DNA from: an uncultured Roseibium sp.
GTDB lineage: Bacteria; Pseudomonadota; Alphaproteobacteria; Rhizobiales; Stappiaceae
NCBI RefSeq assembly: GCF_947499295.1
Contig: NZ_CANMNP010000018.1
Coordinates: forward strand, 1-64,000
Direction of reading: 5' to 3'
Length of the DNA: 64,000 bases
In this document: positions 44,222-54,387 of the stretch, piece after piece
How the letters are laid out: each line of letters starts with the position of its first letter
Numbering within the stretch: position 1 is the stretch's first letter
Made by a program: the position numbers and the translations under genes
Notes under the pieces: generated by a model
Told to the model about the DNA's origin: nothing
Database searches by the model: none
What the model saw: the letters and a program-made list of their open reading frames with translations, nothing else

Positions 44222-44789
44222 GCGGCACTTTGAGATAAACGGGTCTCAAGTGGCGCGGAACATAGACAAGCTACGGGCGACCCGCAAGTCCGGAATTCAG
44301 TTCTTCAACCCGATTGTCGATATCATCGGAAACTGATCGGAACCGGCGCGCGGATGTGGAGGGTTTGGCCCATTTTCAGCCCGTTCTTGACATGGGTGGA
44401 TCCGGCTCAAGACACTCAAGCACCATGAGCGAGCTTTGTGCGGGATCGGATGAATTGAAGCCTATCAATTGACTTGCCAGAAGAAAGTCGCCTCACTTGC
44501 GCCAAGCGATTCATTCCGCTGCGCTTTTTAGCAGCTCTCGACCGTATTTCCGTTTGACATCCTCGGCGCGCCGATTATATTGCGCGGGCTCGAAAAGGTT
44601 CGCTTTTTCGGGTTTTCTTTGTCGTTCTAGGCCTGCCGGGCAATCAAGCTTTAAGCGAAACCCGTCACAAAGACCTGTCAACCGCTTGCGGGGAGACTGG
44701 CGCCTGAGGTCGACCTGAATGCAGCCGGATCAACGGTCCAACAGGATCTTGGACGGCATGTCAAAAACGAAAAGAAGGACGTGCGAGAC
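44222..44789. promoter_or_regulatory. Leader region of rplU-rpmA
   Basis: 568 bases with no gene. It contains a sigma70-like promoter at 44554-44581 and a leader of about 200 bases before rplU that may hold regulatory structure (CGGGTTT near 44617 against AAACCCG near 44657 is one possible pairing). The first 300 bases show nothing I can name. Confidence 0.5.
44554..44581 (+). promoter_or_regulatory. Sigma70-type promoter for rplU-rpmA
   Basis: A perfect -35 TTGACA (44554-44559) and -10 TATATT (44576-44581) are separated by 16 bases, about 200 bases before the rplU start. Confidence 0.7.
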
Positions 44790-45437
44790 ATGTTCGCAGT
44801 GATCAAAACCGGTGGCAAACAGTATACTGTTGCCGCAGATGACCTCCTGAAGGTCGAAAAACTTGAAGCCGAAGCCGGCAGCACCGTCACCTTTGATGAA
44901 GTGCTCATGGTTGGCAACGACACCGACACAACCGTTGGCGCGCCGACCGTTGAAGGTGCCAGCGTAGTTGCAGAAGTGGTCGAGCAGGGCCGCGGCCGCA
45001 AGATTATTATTTTCAAGAAGCGCCGGCGTCAGAATTCCCGCCGCCGCAACGGCCACCGTCAGTCCTTCACCCTTGTAAAGGTGACCGACATCCTGACAGG
45101 TGGTGCAAAACCGGCCAAAAAGGCTGCGCCGAAAAAGGCAGCGCCGAATAAAACCGAAGAGCCGAAAGCTGAAGAAGCCAAGGCTGCCGAGAAAAAAGAA
45201 GACGCAGCTGTTGAGCCGCTCTTCACCGCACCGGAAGGCAAGGACGATCTGAAGAAGATCTCTGGCGTCGGCCCGGTCCTTGAGAAGAAACTGAACGCTC
45301 TGGGCATCACCACCTATGAGCAGATCGTCAACTTCTCAGCGGAAGACATCGCCCGCGTCGATGAGGTCTTGAACTTCAAAGGCCGTATCGAACGCGACAA
45401 CTGGGTTGATCAGGCCAAGGAACTGGATGGCAACTGA
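44790..45437 (+). CDS. rplU: Ribosomal protein L21 with helix-hairpin-helix extension
   Basis: 215 residues. Residues 1-100 are L21 ([47 protein letters not shown]). An Ala/Lys/Glu-rich linker follows, then a C-terminal helix-hairpin-helix domain ([19 protein letters not shown], about 152-170) of the L21-fused type known in Rhizobiales-like bacteria. The function of the extension is not established. ATG 44790 preferred (AAGGA ten bases upstream); GTG at 44781 adds three residues. Confidence 0.95.
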   Translation: MFAVIKTGGKQYTVAADDLLKVEKLEAEAGSTVTFDEVLMVGNDTDTTVGAPTVEGASVVAEVVEQGRGRKIIIFKKRRRQNSRRRNGHRQSFTLVKVTDILTGGAKPAKKAAPKKAAPNKTEEPKAEEAKAAEKKEDAAVEPLFTAPEGKDDLKKISGVGPVLEKKLNALGITTYEQIVNFSAEDIARVDEVLNFKGRIERDNWVDQAKELDGN

Positions 45438-45493
45438 GCCGCCGCTTCCTTAGAGACTGACTAGAAGTATTCGAAGAACGAGGAGTTCTAACG

Positions 45494-45763
45494 ATGGCAC
45501 ATAAAAAGGCAGGCGGTTCATCCCGCAACGGCCGCGACTCAGCTGGCCGCCGTCTTGGCATCAAAAAATACGGCGGGGAAGCTGTGATTCCCGGCAACAT
45601 TATCGCTCGTCAGCGTGGCACTCAGTGGCACCCGGGCAACGGCGTGGGCATGGGCAAGGACCATACCATTTTCGCGACCGTGGAAGGCAAGGTTGAGTTT
45701 CAGGCGAAAGCCAACAAACGAACCTACATCAATGTGGTCCCGGTGGCGGAAGCTGCGGAGTAA
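45494..45763 (+). CDS. rpmA: Ribosomal protein L27
   Basis: 89 residues; [16 protein letters not shown] at the N-terminus (the tail that reaches the peptidyl-transferase centre), then [10 protein letters not shown] and [16 protein letters not shown]. No N-terminal cleavage sequence of the Firmicutes type. Terminated by a strong hairpin at 45850. Confidence 0.98.
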   Translation: MAHKKAGGSSRNGRDSAGRRLGIKKYGGEAVIPGNIIARQRGTQWHPGNGVGMGKDHTIFATVEGKVEFQAKANKRTYINVVPVAEAAE

Positions 45764-45849
45764 AGCCGACGTGAATTTTCGAAGCGCCGGCGTCCCACAA
45801 GACCCCGGCAATTCGAGACAGGTCAGCAACCAAAGACCAGTCGAAGATC

Positions 45850-45885
45850 CAAGGGGGAGATGGGGCGCCATCTCCCCCTTGATTT
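45850..45885 (+). terminator. Terminator after rpmA
   Basis: A perfect 14-bp stem (CAAGGGGGAGATGG / CCATCTCCCCCTTG) with a 4-base loop, followed by ATTTG; it separates the ribosomal genes from the GNAT series. Confidence 0.85.
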
Positions 45886-45904
45886 GTTCTGACTGGAGGA
45901 AAAG

Positions 45905-46510
45905 ATGGTTGTTGAAAGTGATGGACTGTTAGACGAAAGCTGTTTGGTTGCGGCCCCGTTGCCGCAGGAAGCGGTTCATGTGCGGCTCGACAAACCGCGA
46001 ATGGACGATCTGGCCGACCTTGTGTTTTTGGCCAACAACAAGACCGTCGCGGCGAACCTGGCCGCGATGCCTCATCCATATACGATTGAAAACGCCCGTG
46101 CGCTTGTGAAGCAGGCGGACCGGGTGCGTGACAAGTCCGCTCTGTTTGCGATCCGGCTGAAAAGCACAGGCCGGTTGGTCGGTGTTGCCAAATATGCACC
46201 CGTGGACTCGGAAGGCCCGGTCCACATCGGCTATTGGCTGGGTGAGCCCTTCTGGGGTCGGGGACTGGCGACCGAGGCCGTGCATGCTCTGGTCGATCAT
46301 GCCTTTACCTATCACGACATCAATGAACTGCAGGGCTCCTGCAGGGTCACCAATCCGGCATCCCGCCGGGTCCTGATCAAATCCGGGTTCCAGTTCAGGG
46401 ATCAGGCGATGATCCGGTCGATTGGCGCCGGTGGTTCCGTGCCGATTGAGCGCTACACGCTGGAACGCACCGTTTGGAAGTCTTTGAAAGGATGGGGGCA
46501 GGGACGATGA
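45905..46510 (+). CDS. GNAT acetyltransferase, RimJ/RimL-like (1 of 4)
   Basis: 201 residues with the RimJ/RimL GNAT pattern: VRLDKPRMDDLADL, AIRLKSTGRLVGVAKY, IGYWLGEPFWGRGLATEAVHAL (acetyl-CoA binding) and VTNPASRRVLIKSGF. First of four overlapping GNAT genes between rpmA and obgE. GGAGGAAAAG ribosome site. Probable protein or small-molecule N-acetyltransferase; acceptor unknown. Confidence 0.88.
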   Translation: MVVESDGLLDESCLVAAPLPQEAVHVRLDKPRMDDLADLVFLANNKTVAANLAAMPHPYTIENARALVKQADRVRDKSALFAIRLKSTGRLVGVAKYAPVDSEGPVHIGYWLGEPFWGRGLATEAVHALVDHAFTYHDINELQGSCRVTNPASRRVLIKSGFQFRDQAMIRSIGAGGSVPIERYTLERTVWKSLKGWGQGR

Positions 46511-47076
46511 CTGGACTGCAGGAACTGAAGACGCGACGACTGGTTCTGAGACCGATTGCCATGTCGGACGCAGATGCAATTGTGGAGCTGGGCGGCAAGG
46601 ATTTTGCTGTTGCCCGCTGGATCAGCTCCTTTGCCTGGCCCTACGAGGAAGGCTCGGCAGAAGCCTTCCTGAAAACGGTCGTCGGCAAGGATCCGCTGAA
46701 GACGGAAGCCGTTTTCGCGATCACGCTGGGTGGCGTCTTTATTGGTGTTGCCGCCGTTGAGGCTCCGGGAGATCTGGAAGACCTGCCCGACCTGCCGACC
46801 ATCGGTTATTGGATCGGTCGCGCGTTCCAGGGACATGGGTATGCCAGTGAAGCGGTGGAAGCGGTGATTGACTGGGCGTTCACCAGCTACCGGACGGAGG
46901 CCATCGCTGCGCGCGCGTTTGAGGACAATTTCCGGTCTCGCGGACTTCTGCGCAAGATGGGTTTCAAGCCCTACAGTATGACAGAGCGGTTCTCCAGAGC
47001 ACTCGACAGGCGGGTCTCCAATGTCGTTGTTCGTCTGGCGCGAGCCGATTTCGAGGCACGGAAGGAAGCGGCGTGA
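46507..47076 (+). CDS. GNAT acetyltransferase, RimJ/RimL-like (2 of 4)
   Basis: 189 residues; LKTRRLVLRPIAMSDADAI, PTIGYWIGRAFQGHGYASEAV and NFRSRGLLRKMGF. ATGA overlap with the preceding GNAT and with the next. Starting from the ATG at 46507; an upstream in-frame ATG at 46474 lies in the previous gene. Confidence 0.88.
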   Translation: MTGLQELKTRRLVLRPIAMSDADAIVELGGKDFAVARWISSFAWPYEEGSAEAFLKTVVGKDPLKTEAVFAITLGGVFIGVAAVEAPGDLEDLPDLPTIGYWIGRAFQGHGYASEAVEAVIDWAFTSYRTEAIAARAFEDNFRSRGLLRKMGFKPYSMTERFSRALDRRVSNVVVRLARADFEARKEAA

Positions 47077-47627
47077 AACTGCCGGAAATTAGAACCGGAC
47101 GTCTTTCGTTGCGCCCGGTTCTGGAGCAGGACCTGACGGATATTGTCCGTCTGATTGACGACTATGATGTCGCCAAGATGCTCACGACTGTGCCGCATCC
47201 CTATGCGCTTTCCGATGCGCGCGACTGGTATGGGCAAACCGCGGCAGAGGGACGGGATGGGGAGCGGGCATTCGCCATCGACAAGGGCGAGGGTCTGATC
47301 GGCGTCGTGTCTTGCGGAAAACCAGACGGAACGCCTGAGTTCGGCTACTGGCTTGCCAGAAGATATTGGGGCCAGGGCCTCATGACTGAGGCGGGCAAGG
47401 CGGTATTGGTCTGGCATTTTGACTGCTCGTCAGGTGAACCGGTTTTGAGCGGAGCACTCGATGAAAACAGGGCGTCGCTCAACGTTCTCACCAAGCTCGG
47501 TTTCGCTGAGATCGGGCCTTATCGTCTTTCAATCAAGTCGCGGGGAGAAACGCTCCCGGCCACACGCATGAAACTGGAACCGGAAACCTACAAGCGGATA
47601 AGCGGGAGAAGTCATGAGCGCGATTAG
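47073..47627 (+). CDS. GNAT acetyltransferase, RimJ/RimL-like (3 of 4)
   Basis: 184 residues; IRTGRLSLRPVLEQDLTDIV, FGYWLARRYWGQGLMTEAGKA and NRASLNVLTKLGF. The start overlaps the preceding stop by 4 bases (GTGA: GTG AAA CTG start). Acceptor unknown. Confidence 0.87.
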   Translation: MKLPEIRTGRLSLRPVLEQDLTDIVRLIDDYDVAKMLTTVPHPYALSDARDWYGQTAAEGRDGERAFAIDKGEGLIGVVSCGKPDGTPEFGYWLARRYWGQGLMTEAGKAVLVWHFDCSSGEPVLSGALDENRASLNVLTKLGFAEIGPYRLSIKSRGETLPATRMKLEPETYKRISGRSHERD

Positions 47628-48159
47628 TCTTAAGACAAGTCGGCTTGAGTTGCGGTCGCCTGAGCCGGACGATCTGGAACGCTGTGCCGAACTGCTTGGC
47701 GACTATGAAGTCGTCAAAATGCTTTCGCGTGTTCCCTATCCCTACGACCTGGAGGCCGGAAAGACCTATCTTGCCCGGTCCGTAGAGCGCTGGCGAGACG
47801 CGGCAACCGCCGACGAATTGGGGTTTCATATTGACCATGACGGCCAAATGATCGGGGCGATCGGCTTCAAGACGTTGCAGGAGACCCCGAAGATCGGCTA
47901 TTGGCTTGGGCGCTCCTATTGGGGCAACGGGTTTATGAGTGAAGCGGTCAAGGCCGCCGTGACCTGGCTGTTCCAAAATACGGCGCACGATCTTTTGGCC
48001 GGTGAAGCCATGATTGAGAATTCCGGTTCGCTGAAAGTGCTGGAAAAACTCGGCTTTCGCAGAGTTGCGCAAATTGATTGTGAAAGCGTTTCGCGCGGCA
48101 GCTTCGTGCCGGCACTTCGAACGGAAGTCACTCGAACCGAATTTCTGAACGGCCACTGA
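47614..48159 (+). CDS. GNAT acetyltransferase, RimJ/RimL-like (4 of 4)
   Basis: 181 residues; LKTSRLELRSPEPDDLERCA, IGYWLGRSYWGNGFMSEAVKA and NSGSLKVLEKLGF. Closest in motif to number 3 (VKMLSRVPYPYDLE against AKMLTTVPHPYALS), suggesting tandem duplication. Overlaps it by 14 bases. Ends 49 bases before obgE. Confidence 0.87.
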   Translation: MSAISLKTSRLELRSPEPDDLERCAELLGDYEVVKMLSRVPYPYDLEAGKTYLARSVERWRDAATADELGFHIDHDGQMIGAIGFKTLQETPKIGYWLGRSYWGNGFMSEAVKAAVTWLFQNTAHDLLAGEAMIENSGSLKVLEKLGFRRVAQIDCESVSRGSFVPALRTEVTRTEFLNGH

Positions 48160-48181
48160 CCGCCACAGGACCAGGGCCTGA

Positions 48182-49254
<1,073 letters not shown>

Positions 49255-49255
<1 letters not shown>

Positions 49256-50388
49256 TGTCCAGAAGCCTGAAATCCTTCAATCGGATCGTCGTCAAGATCG
49301 GGTCCGCCCTGCTGGTTGATCAGGGCGAGTTGAAACGGGCGTGGCTCGACGCGCTTGTGTCAGACATTGTGTCATTGTCCGATGCAGGCGCAGACGTCCT
49401 GATCGTCTCTTCAGGCTCGATTGCGCTTGGCCGTGGTGTCCTAGGGTTGCCGACGGGGCCATTGAAGCTTGAAGAAAGCCAGGCAGCTGCGGCTGCTGGA
49501 CAAATTGCGCTTGCGCAGGCCTATGCAGATGCACTCGGCATGCATGGTAAAAAAGCTGGACAGATCCTGTTGACGCTCGGCGACACGGAGGAGCGCAGGC
49601 GGTACCTGAACGCGCGCGCCACCATCGGCATGCTGCTGAAGATGGGAGCTGTACCGATCGTCAACGAGAATGATTCTGTCGCGACCTCGGAAATTCGATA
49701 TGGCGACAATGACAGGTTGGCCGCACGCGTTGCCACCATGGCCAGCGCCGATTGTCTCGTGCTCTTGTCAGATATCGACGGGCTCTATACCGCGCCACCA
49801 AATGAAGATCCTGACGCTGTCTTCCTGCCGGAAGTGCCGCGTATTACCCGCGAGATCGAGGCCATGGCGGGCAGTGCCGGATCAGAACTCTCCCGAGGGG
49901 GAATGAAGACCAAAATCGATGCGGGCAAGATCGCGACGGCGGCCGGAACCACAATGATCATTACGTCCGGCAAGGAACTCAATCCATTGAAGCGCTTGGC
50001 TGACGGCGGGCGGGGAACATGGTTCCCGGCTCTTGGTTCACCCGCAAGCGCCCGCAAGGCCTGGATCGGGGGGCACCTGGAGCCACGTGGACGGATTACG
50101 TTGGATGAAGGTGCGGTTCAGGCGATGAAATCCGGCAAAAGCCTGCTGCCCGCGGGTGTTTCATCCGTGTCGGGTGCTTTTACGCGCGGGGATGCCGTAA
50201 TCGTTGAGACACTGCAGGGGCGCATCATTGGCCGTGGGCTGATCGCATATGACGCGGATGAAGCAAGACTGATTGCTGGACGAAACAGCCGCGAGATCGA
50301 AGCTATTGTCGGATACCCGGGCCGTGCGGAAATGATCCACCGAGATGATCTTGTGCTGGATGATGTCTTTTTGCACGGAACAGGCTAA
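49255..50388 (+). CDS. proB: Glutamate 5-kinase
   Basis: 377 residues: amino acid kinase domain ([30 protein letters not shown]) and a C-terminal PUA domain (about 280-360). Catalyses the first step of proline synthesis; feeds ProA, the next gene. One-base overlap with obgE. Confidence 0.96.
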
Positions 50389-50438
50389 AAAGTCACAAAA
50401 CGGGCGGTCTGGAAACCGCAATTTGGGAGTTTGGAAGA

Positions 50439-51719
50439 ATGTTGGAAGCGGTCGAAGCAATGACGACTGAGGATCTGATGGCGGAGATCGGGCAGCGTGC
50501 CCGCACCGCCGGGCATGTCCTGGCGACCGCACCAGCTGATCAGAAAAACGATGCGCTGCGCAAAATGGCAGTGGCAGTTCGGCAGGCTGCGCCAGACATT
50601 CTCGTCGGCAACAAGCTGGATGTCGACGCCATGACAGCAAATGGTCAAACGGCGGCGTTTCTCGATCGCGGTACACTGACACTCGAGCGCATCGAGGCCA
50701 TTGCCGCCGCGCTGGAAGACATCGTTGCACTCGACGATCCGGTGGGCAGCGTCATGGCGGCATGGGAGCGGCCCAACGGGCTGAAGATCGAACGGGTTCG
50801 CACGCCTCTTGGTGTGATTGGCGTCATTTATGAAAGCCGTCCCAATGTGACGGCCGACGCCGGCGCACTTTGTCTGAAAGCCGGAAATGCTGTGGTTCTT
50901 CGTGGTGGTTCGGACACGATTCACTCCAACAGGGCCATCCACGCAGCACTGCAAAAGGGTCTTTCCGCCGCAGGACTGCCGGAAGATTCGATCCAGATCG
51001 TGCCGGTCACTGATCGGGCCGCTGTCGGTGAGATGTTGCGCGGTCTTGGTGGCAACCTTGATGTGATTGTTCCGCGCGGCGGCCGAAGCCTGGTTGAGCG
51101 TGTGCAGACCGAAGCGCGGGTACCGGTCTTCGCTCATCTGGAAGGCCTTGTTCACATCTTTCTCGACAAATCGGCGGATCTTGAGAAATCGCTGGACATA
51201 GTCGTCAATTCAAAGCTGCGCCGCACCGGCATCTGCGGTTCGCTAGAGACGCTTCTGGTGCATGAAGGTGTCGCAAACAGCCAAATGCCTCAGATCGTCA
51301 AGGCACTTCAGGAAAAAGGGTGCGAAATTCGAGGCGACGACCGGGTGCGTGACATTTGCGAAGGTGTCGTGCCGGTCAGTGAAGAAGACTGGTCGACTGA
51401 ATATCTGGACAAAATCCTGTCGGTAAGGGTTGTGCCGGATCTGGATGCGGCGATGTCTCATATCAACCGGTATGGGTCCAGCCACACCGATTGTATCCTG
51501 TCTGAAGATCAGGCCGCCGCGGACCGTTTCCAGAGCGAAGTTGATTCCGCGATTGTTCTGCACAACGCCTCGACGCAATTTGCTGACGGTGGCGAGTTCG
51601 GCATGGGCGCTGAAATTGGCATTGCGACAGGCCGCATGCACGCGCGGGGCCCGGTTGGCGTCGAGCAACTCACCAGCTTCAAATACAAGGTTCGTGGTAC
51701 GGGTCAGACCCGCCCATGA
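50439..51719 (+). CDS. proA: Gamma-glutamyl phosphate reductase
   Basis: 426 residues; aldehyde dehydrogenase fold with [37 protein letters not shown] and the catalytic Cys in [14 protein letters not shown]. Second step of proline synthesis. A second in-frame ATG at 50460 is possible; the first has GGAAGA upstream. Confidence 0.96.
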   Translation: MLEAVEAMTTEDLMAEIGQRARTAGHVLATAPADQKNDALRKMAVAVRQAAPDILVGNKLDVDAMTANGQTAAFLDRGTLTLERIEAIAAALEDIVALDDPVGSVMAAWERPNGLKIERVRTPLGVIGVIYESRPNVTADAGALCLKAGNAVVLRGGSDTIHSNRAIHAALQKGLSAAGLPEDSIQIVPVTDRAAVGEMLRGLGGNLDVIVPRGGRSLVERVQTEARVPVFAHLEGLVHIFLDKSADLEKSLDIVVNSKLRRTGICGSLETLLVHEGVANSQMPQIVKALQEKGCEIRGDDRVRDICEGVVPVSEEDWSTEYLDKILSVRVVPDLDAAMSHINRYGSSHTDCILSEDQAAADRFQSEVDSAIVLHNASTQFADGGEFGMGAEIGIATGRMHARGPVGVEQLTSFKYKVRGTGQTRP

Positions 51720-51729
51720 GACTTTGCGC

Positions 51730-52368
51730 ATGAGTGAAGGAAATCCGGTCTCAGAACTCGACTGGACGTGGTTGAAGTTGCCTCACGTCGAAGCCGGCAA
51801 TCGCATCGGCATATTCGGTGGATCCTTCAACCCTCCCCATTCAGGGCACCGTTTGGTTGCGATCACCGCATTGAAAAGGCTCGGTCTTGATCAGATCTGG
51901 TGGCTGGTGACGCCAGGAAACCCTCTAAAGAGCCATTCAGATCTGGCACCGCTTGATTTGCGGCTTCGTGAGACAAGGGCGCTTGCGGATCATCCGCGCA
52001 TGAAAGTGACTGCTTTTGAAAAGGTGCTTGGATCTCCCTACACGGCCAAAACCGTCATGTCGCTAAGGGTGATGAGGCCGTCAGTACGATTCGTTTGGGT
52101 CATGGGTGCTGACAATCTTGCAAGCTTTCATCACTGGCAGGACTGGCGTGCAATCGTTGGTTCTGTTCCAATCGCGGTGGTTGACCGGCCCGGTGCTTCG
52201 TTATCCATGATGTCCGCACCGATGGCAAAAGCCTTTGAAAAATATAGACTTCCGGAGGAGCAAGCCGCAATGCTTCCGGACTTGCAGCCACCGGTCTGGA
52301 CCTTCTTGCATTCGCCTCTCGACCGGACTTCATCCACGGATCTGAGGTTGACGAAAATCGGAGTGTGA
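51730..52368 (+). CDS. nadD: Nicotinate-nucleotide adenylyltransferase
   Basis: 212 residues; GIFGGSFNPPHSGH nucleotide motif (HxGH form SGH), WWLVTPGNPLK, VWVMGADNL and the C-terminal DRTSSTDLR (SSTxxR). NAD synthesis. The start at 51730 (10 bases after proA) is used; the long in-frame extension overlaps proA. Confidence 0.94.
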   Translation: MSEGNPVSELDWTWLKLPHVEAGNRIGIFGGSFNPPHSGHRLVAITALKRLGLDQIWWLVTPGNPLKSHSDLAPLDLRLRETRALADHPRMKVTAFEKVLGSPYTAKTVMSLRVMRPSVRFVWVMGADNLASFHHWQDWRAIVGSVPIAVVDRPGASLSMMSAPMAKAFEKYRLPEEQAAMLPDLQPPVWTFLHSPLDRTSSTDLRLTKIGV

Positions 52369-52570
52369 CTGGCAATTCTGCCAAGAAAACCAGCTTGTCT
52401 TGAAAATGCCAAAAGGGAAGCGGTATTATAGGGTCGGTCGCGATGAACGCGGCCGAGGTACGGTCAACCGGCCCTGTCTCCAAAACGGGTGACGTACGAA
52501 GCCGACACTATCGGTTCGTGACGACGTTGGGAACAAGGCGGACAAACGGCGAAAGGCACTACATCTGACC

Positions 52571-52981
52571 ATGACCTTTGACAGTGAGCGGGCAACCATG
52601 TCCACTCCTCTGAAGGCTTCCGTAAGCAAAGATCTTGCGGCAGACCTCCTCGATACGGTCCTCACCAGTCTTGACGATTCCAAAGCTGAGGACGTCGTTA
52701 CTCTAGACATCGCAGGAAAAAGCTCCCTGGCAGATCACATGGTGATCGTGTCCGGACGCTCTCATCGACATGTGGGTGCGATCGCGGATCATCTGCTCAA
52801 GGACCTGAAATCGGCTGGCGCACGCACCTCAACGGTTGAAGGCCAGACGACATGCGATTGGGTGCTGATTGATGCGGGCGATGTGATAGTTCACATTTTC
52901 CGTCCGGAAGTGCGCAGCTTCTACAATTTGGAGAAGATGTGGGCGCCGGAGTCGGACGACGCGCCGCAATATATCGGCTGA
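52571..52981 (+). CDS. rsfS: Ribosomal silencing factor RsfS
   Basis: 136 residues (127 if starting at the ATG at 52598); Iojap/DUF143 fold: KAEDVVTLDIAGKSSLADHM, VSGRSHRHVGAIADHL, CDWVLIDAGDVIVHIFRPE and FYNLEKMW. Binds L14 to block subunit joining. Part of the conserved nadD-rsfS-rlmH order. Confidence 0.93.
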   Translation: MTFDSERATMSTPLKASVSKDLAADLLDTVLTSLDDSKAEDVVTLDIAGKSSLADHMVIVSGRSHRHVGAIADHLLKDLKSAGARTSTVEGQTTCDWVLIDAGDVIVHIFRPEVRSFYNLEKMWAPESDDAPQYIG

Positions 52982-53078
52982 CATACGGATATGAAGTCCT
53001 GACTTGACCCGCTGTTGAGCCTGGACTTCCCAATGCCGATGAGGTTTTAACCGGAAACTTGGTTCCGGCGAGGAATTT

Positions 53079-53561
53079 ATGCGCTTTACGCTTTCCTGCA
53101 TTGGCCGGATGAAGGCCGGTGCGGACAAAGACCTTTTGGACCGATATCTGGACCGTGCTCGCAAATCCGGACGAAGTCTGGGTATTACCGGGCTCTCTCT
53201 CTCAGAATTTCCCGAAAGCCGCGCGCAGCGGCCCGAAGACCGCAAGGCAGAAGAGGCAAAGGTCATCCAGCAATCGCTGCCGCCGCGTGCCCGTCTGATT
53301 GTTCTCGATGAGCATGGCAAGAACCTGTCCAGTCCGGCTTTCAGTCAAAAGCTTGAAGACTGGAAGAACGAGGGCATTTCAGAAGTTGTCTTTGCAGTTG
53401 GTGGAGCTGACGGGCATGGTCAGGAGCTTCTGAACCGGGCAGACCTGAAACTGGCACTGGGTGCCATGACTTGGCCGCACCAGATCGCACGGATCCTGCT
53501 TGCAGAGCAGATTTACCGGGCCATAACCATACAGGCCGGACATCCCTATCATCGGATTTGA
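53079..53561 (+). CDS. rlmH: 23S rRNA pseudouridine-1915 N3-methyltransferase
   Basis: 160 residues, SPOUT methyltransferase: LSCIGRMKAGADKDLLDRYL, LIVLDEHGKNLSSPAFSQKL, EVVFAVGGADGHGQEL and QIYRAITIQAGHPYHR at the C-terminus, all typical of RlmH. Confidence 0.95.
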   Translation: MRFTLSCIGRMKAGADKDLLDRYLDRARKSGRSLGITGLSLSEFPESRAQRPEDRKAEEAKVIQQSLPPRARLIVLDEHGKNLSSPAFSQKLEDWKNEGISEVVFAVGGADGHGQELLNRADLKLALGAMTWPHQIARILLAEQIYRAITIQAGHPYHRI

Positions 53562-53592
53562 GCCGCACATGTCTTTCAGGAGTTTGGGCAAT

Positions 53593-54090
53593 ATGCCACC
53601 AATTCTGACCACCGAGCGTTTGACGTTGCGCGCGATGAAAATGGACGATTGGCCGAACTACGAGCAATTGATGCTGTCTGATCGATCCCGGTTCATGGGT
53701 GGACCGTTCGACCGCTTTAATGCCTGGGGGCTGTTCTGTCAGGATGTCGCCCAGTGGCAGCTGATGGATCACGGTGCACTAATGATCGACGACAGTCATA
53801 CGGGTGAGTGTCTGGGCCAGGTTGGTATCAATAACGGACCACTCTTTCCCGAACATGAGCTTGGCTGGTTCGTTTATGCGCACGCGGAAGGCCGGGGAAT
53901 TGCGTTTGAAGCCGCATGTGCTTTTCGCGACTGGGCGAAAAATCAGCGCTGTCTGCCGGGTTTGGTGAGTTATATGGACCCTGAAAACAAACGCTCCGCC
54001 AGTCTTGCAATGCGCATGGGTGCCACACTGGACATTCAAGCACCGCGACCTGATCCACAGGATATCGTTTATCGCCATTTTGGCGGTTAG
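53593..54090 (+). CDS. GNAT acetyltransferase, RimJ/RimL-like
   Basis: 165 residues; PPILTTERLTLRAMKMDDW, HTGECLGQVGINNG, ELGWFVYAHAEGRGIAFEAA and NKRSASLAMRMGA. The CAGGAG ribosome site 10 bases upstream selects the ATG at 53593. Acceptor unknown; 31 bases after rlmH. Confidence 0.86.
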   Translation: MPPILTTERLTLRAMKMDDWPNYEQLMLSDRSRFMGGPFDRFNAWGLFCQDVAQWQLMDHGALMIDDSHTGECLGQVGINNGPLFPEHELGWFVYAHAEGRGIAFEAACAFRDWAKNQRCLPGLVSYMDPENKRSASLAMRMGATLDIQAPRPDPQDIVYRHFGG

Positions 54091-54387
54091 GACCTAAATT
54101 GGGGAGTACGGATTCCATGCCGCCGGGTTCGGCGGGCATTGCCGAGCGTTCGAAATGGCGGAAATCTTGGCTTCTGCCCGTATCTCGCCGCATTCGGCGA
54201 TTATCGCTCAACGATTACCGGACAAACAAGGTTACGCGATATACCGGTGGAAGGTGCCGTTAGTGAACTCTTTATTAGGGTAAACGGTTCGTTAACGCAG
54301 ACTGTGTATCGCTGAATAAGATAACCTTTTGGGAGCTTAGGCAGGTTGTTACCGGATCGCATCAGTATTGCGAGACCTGGACTTGAG

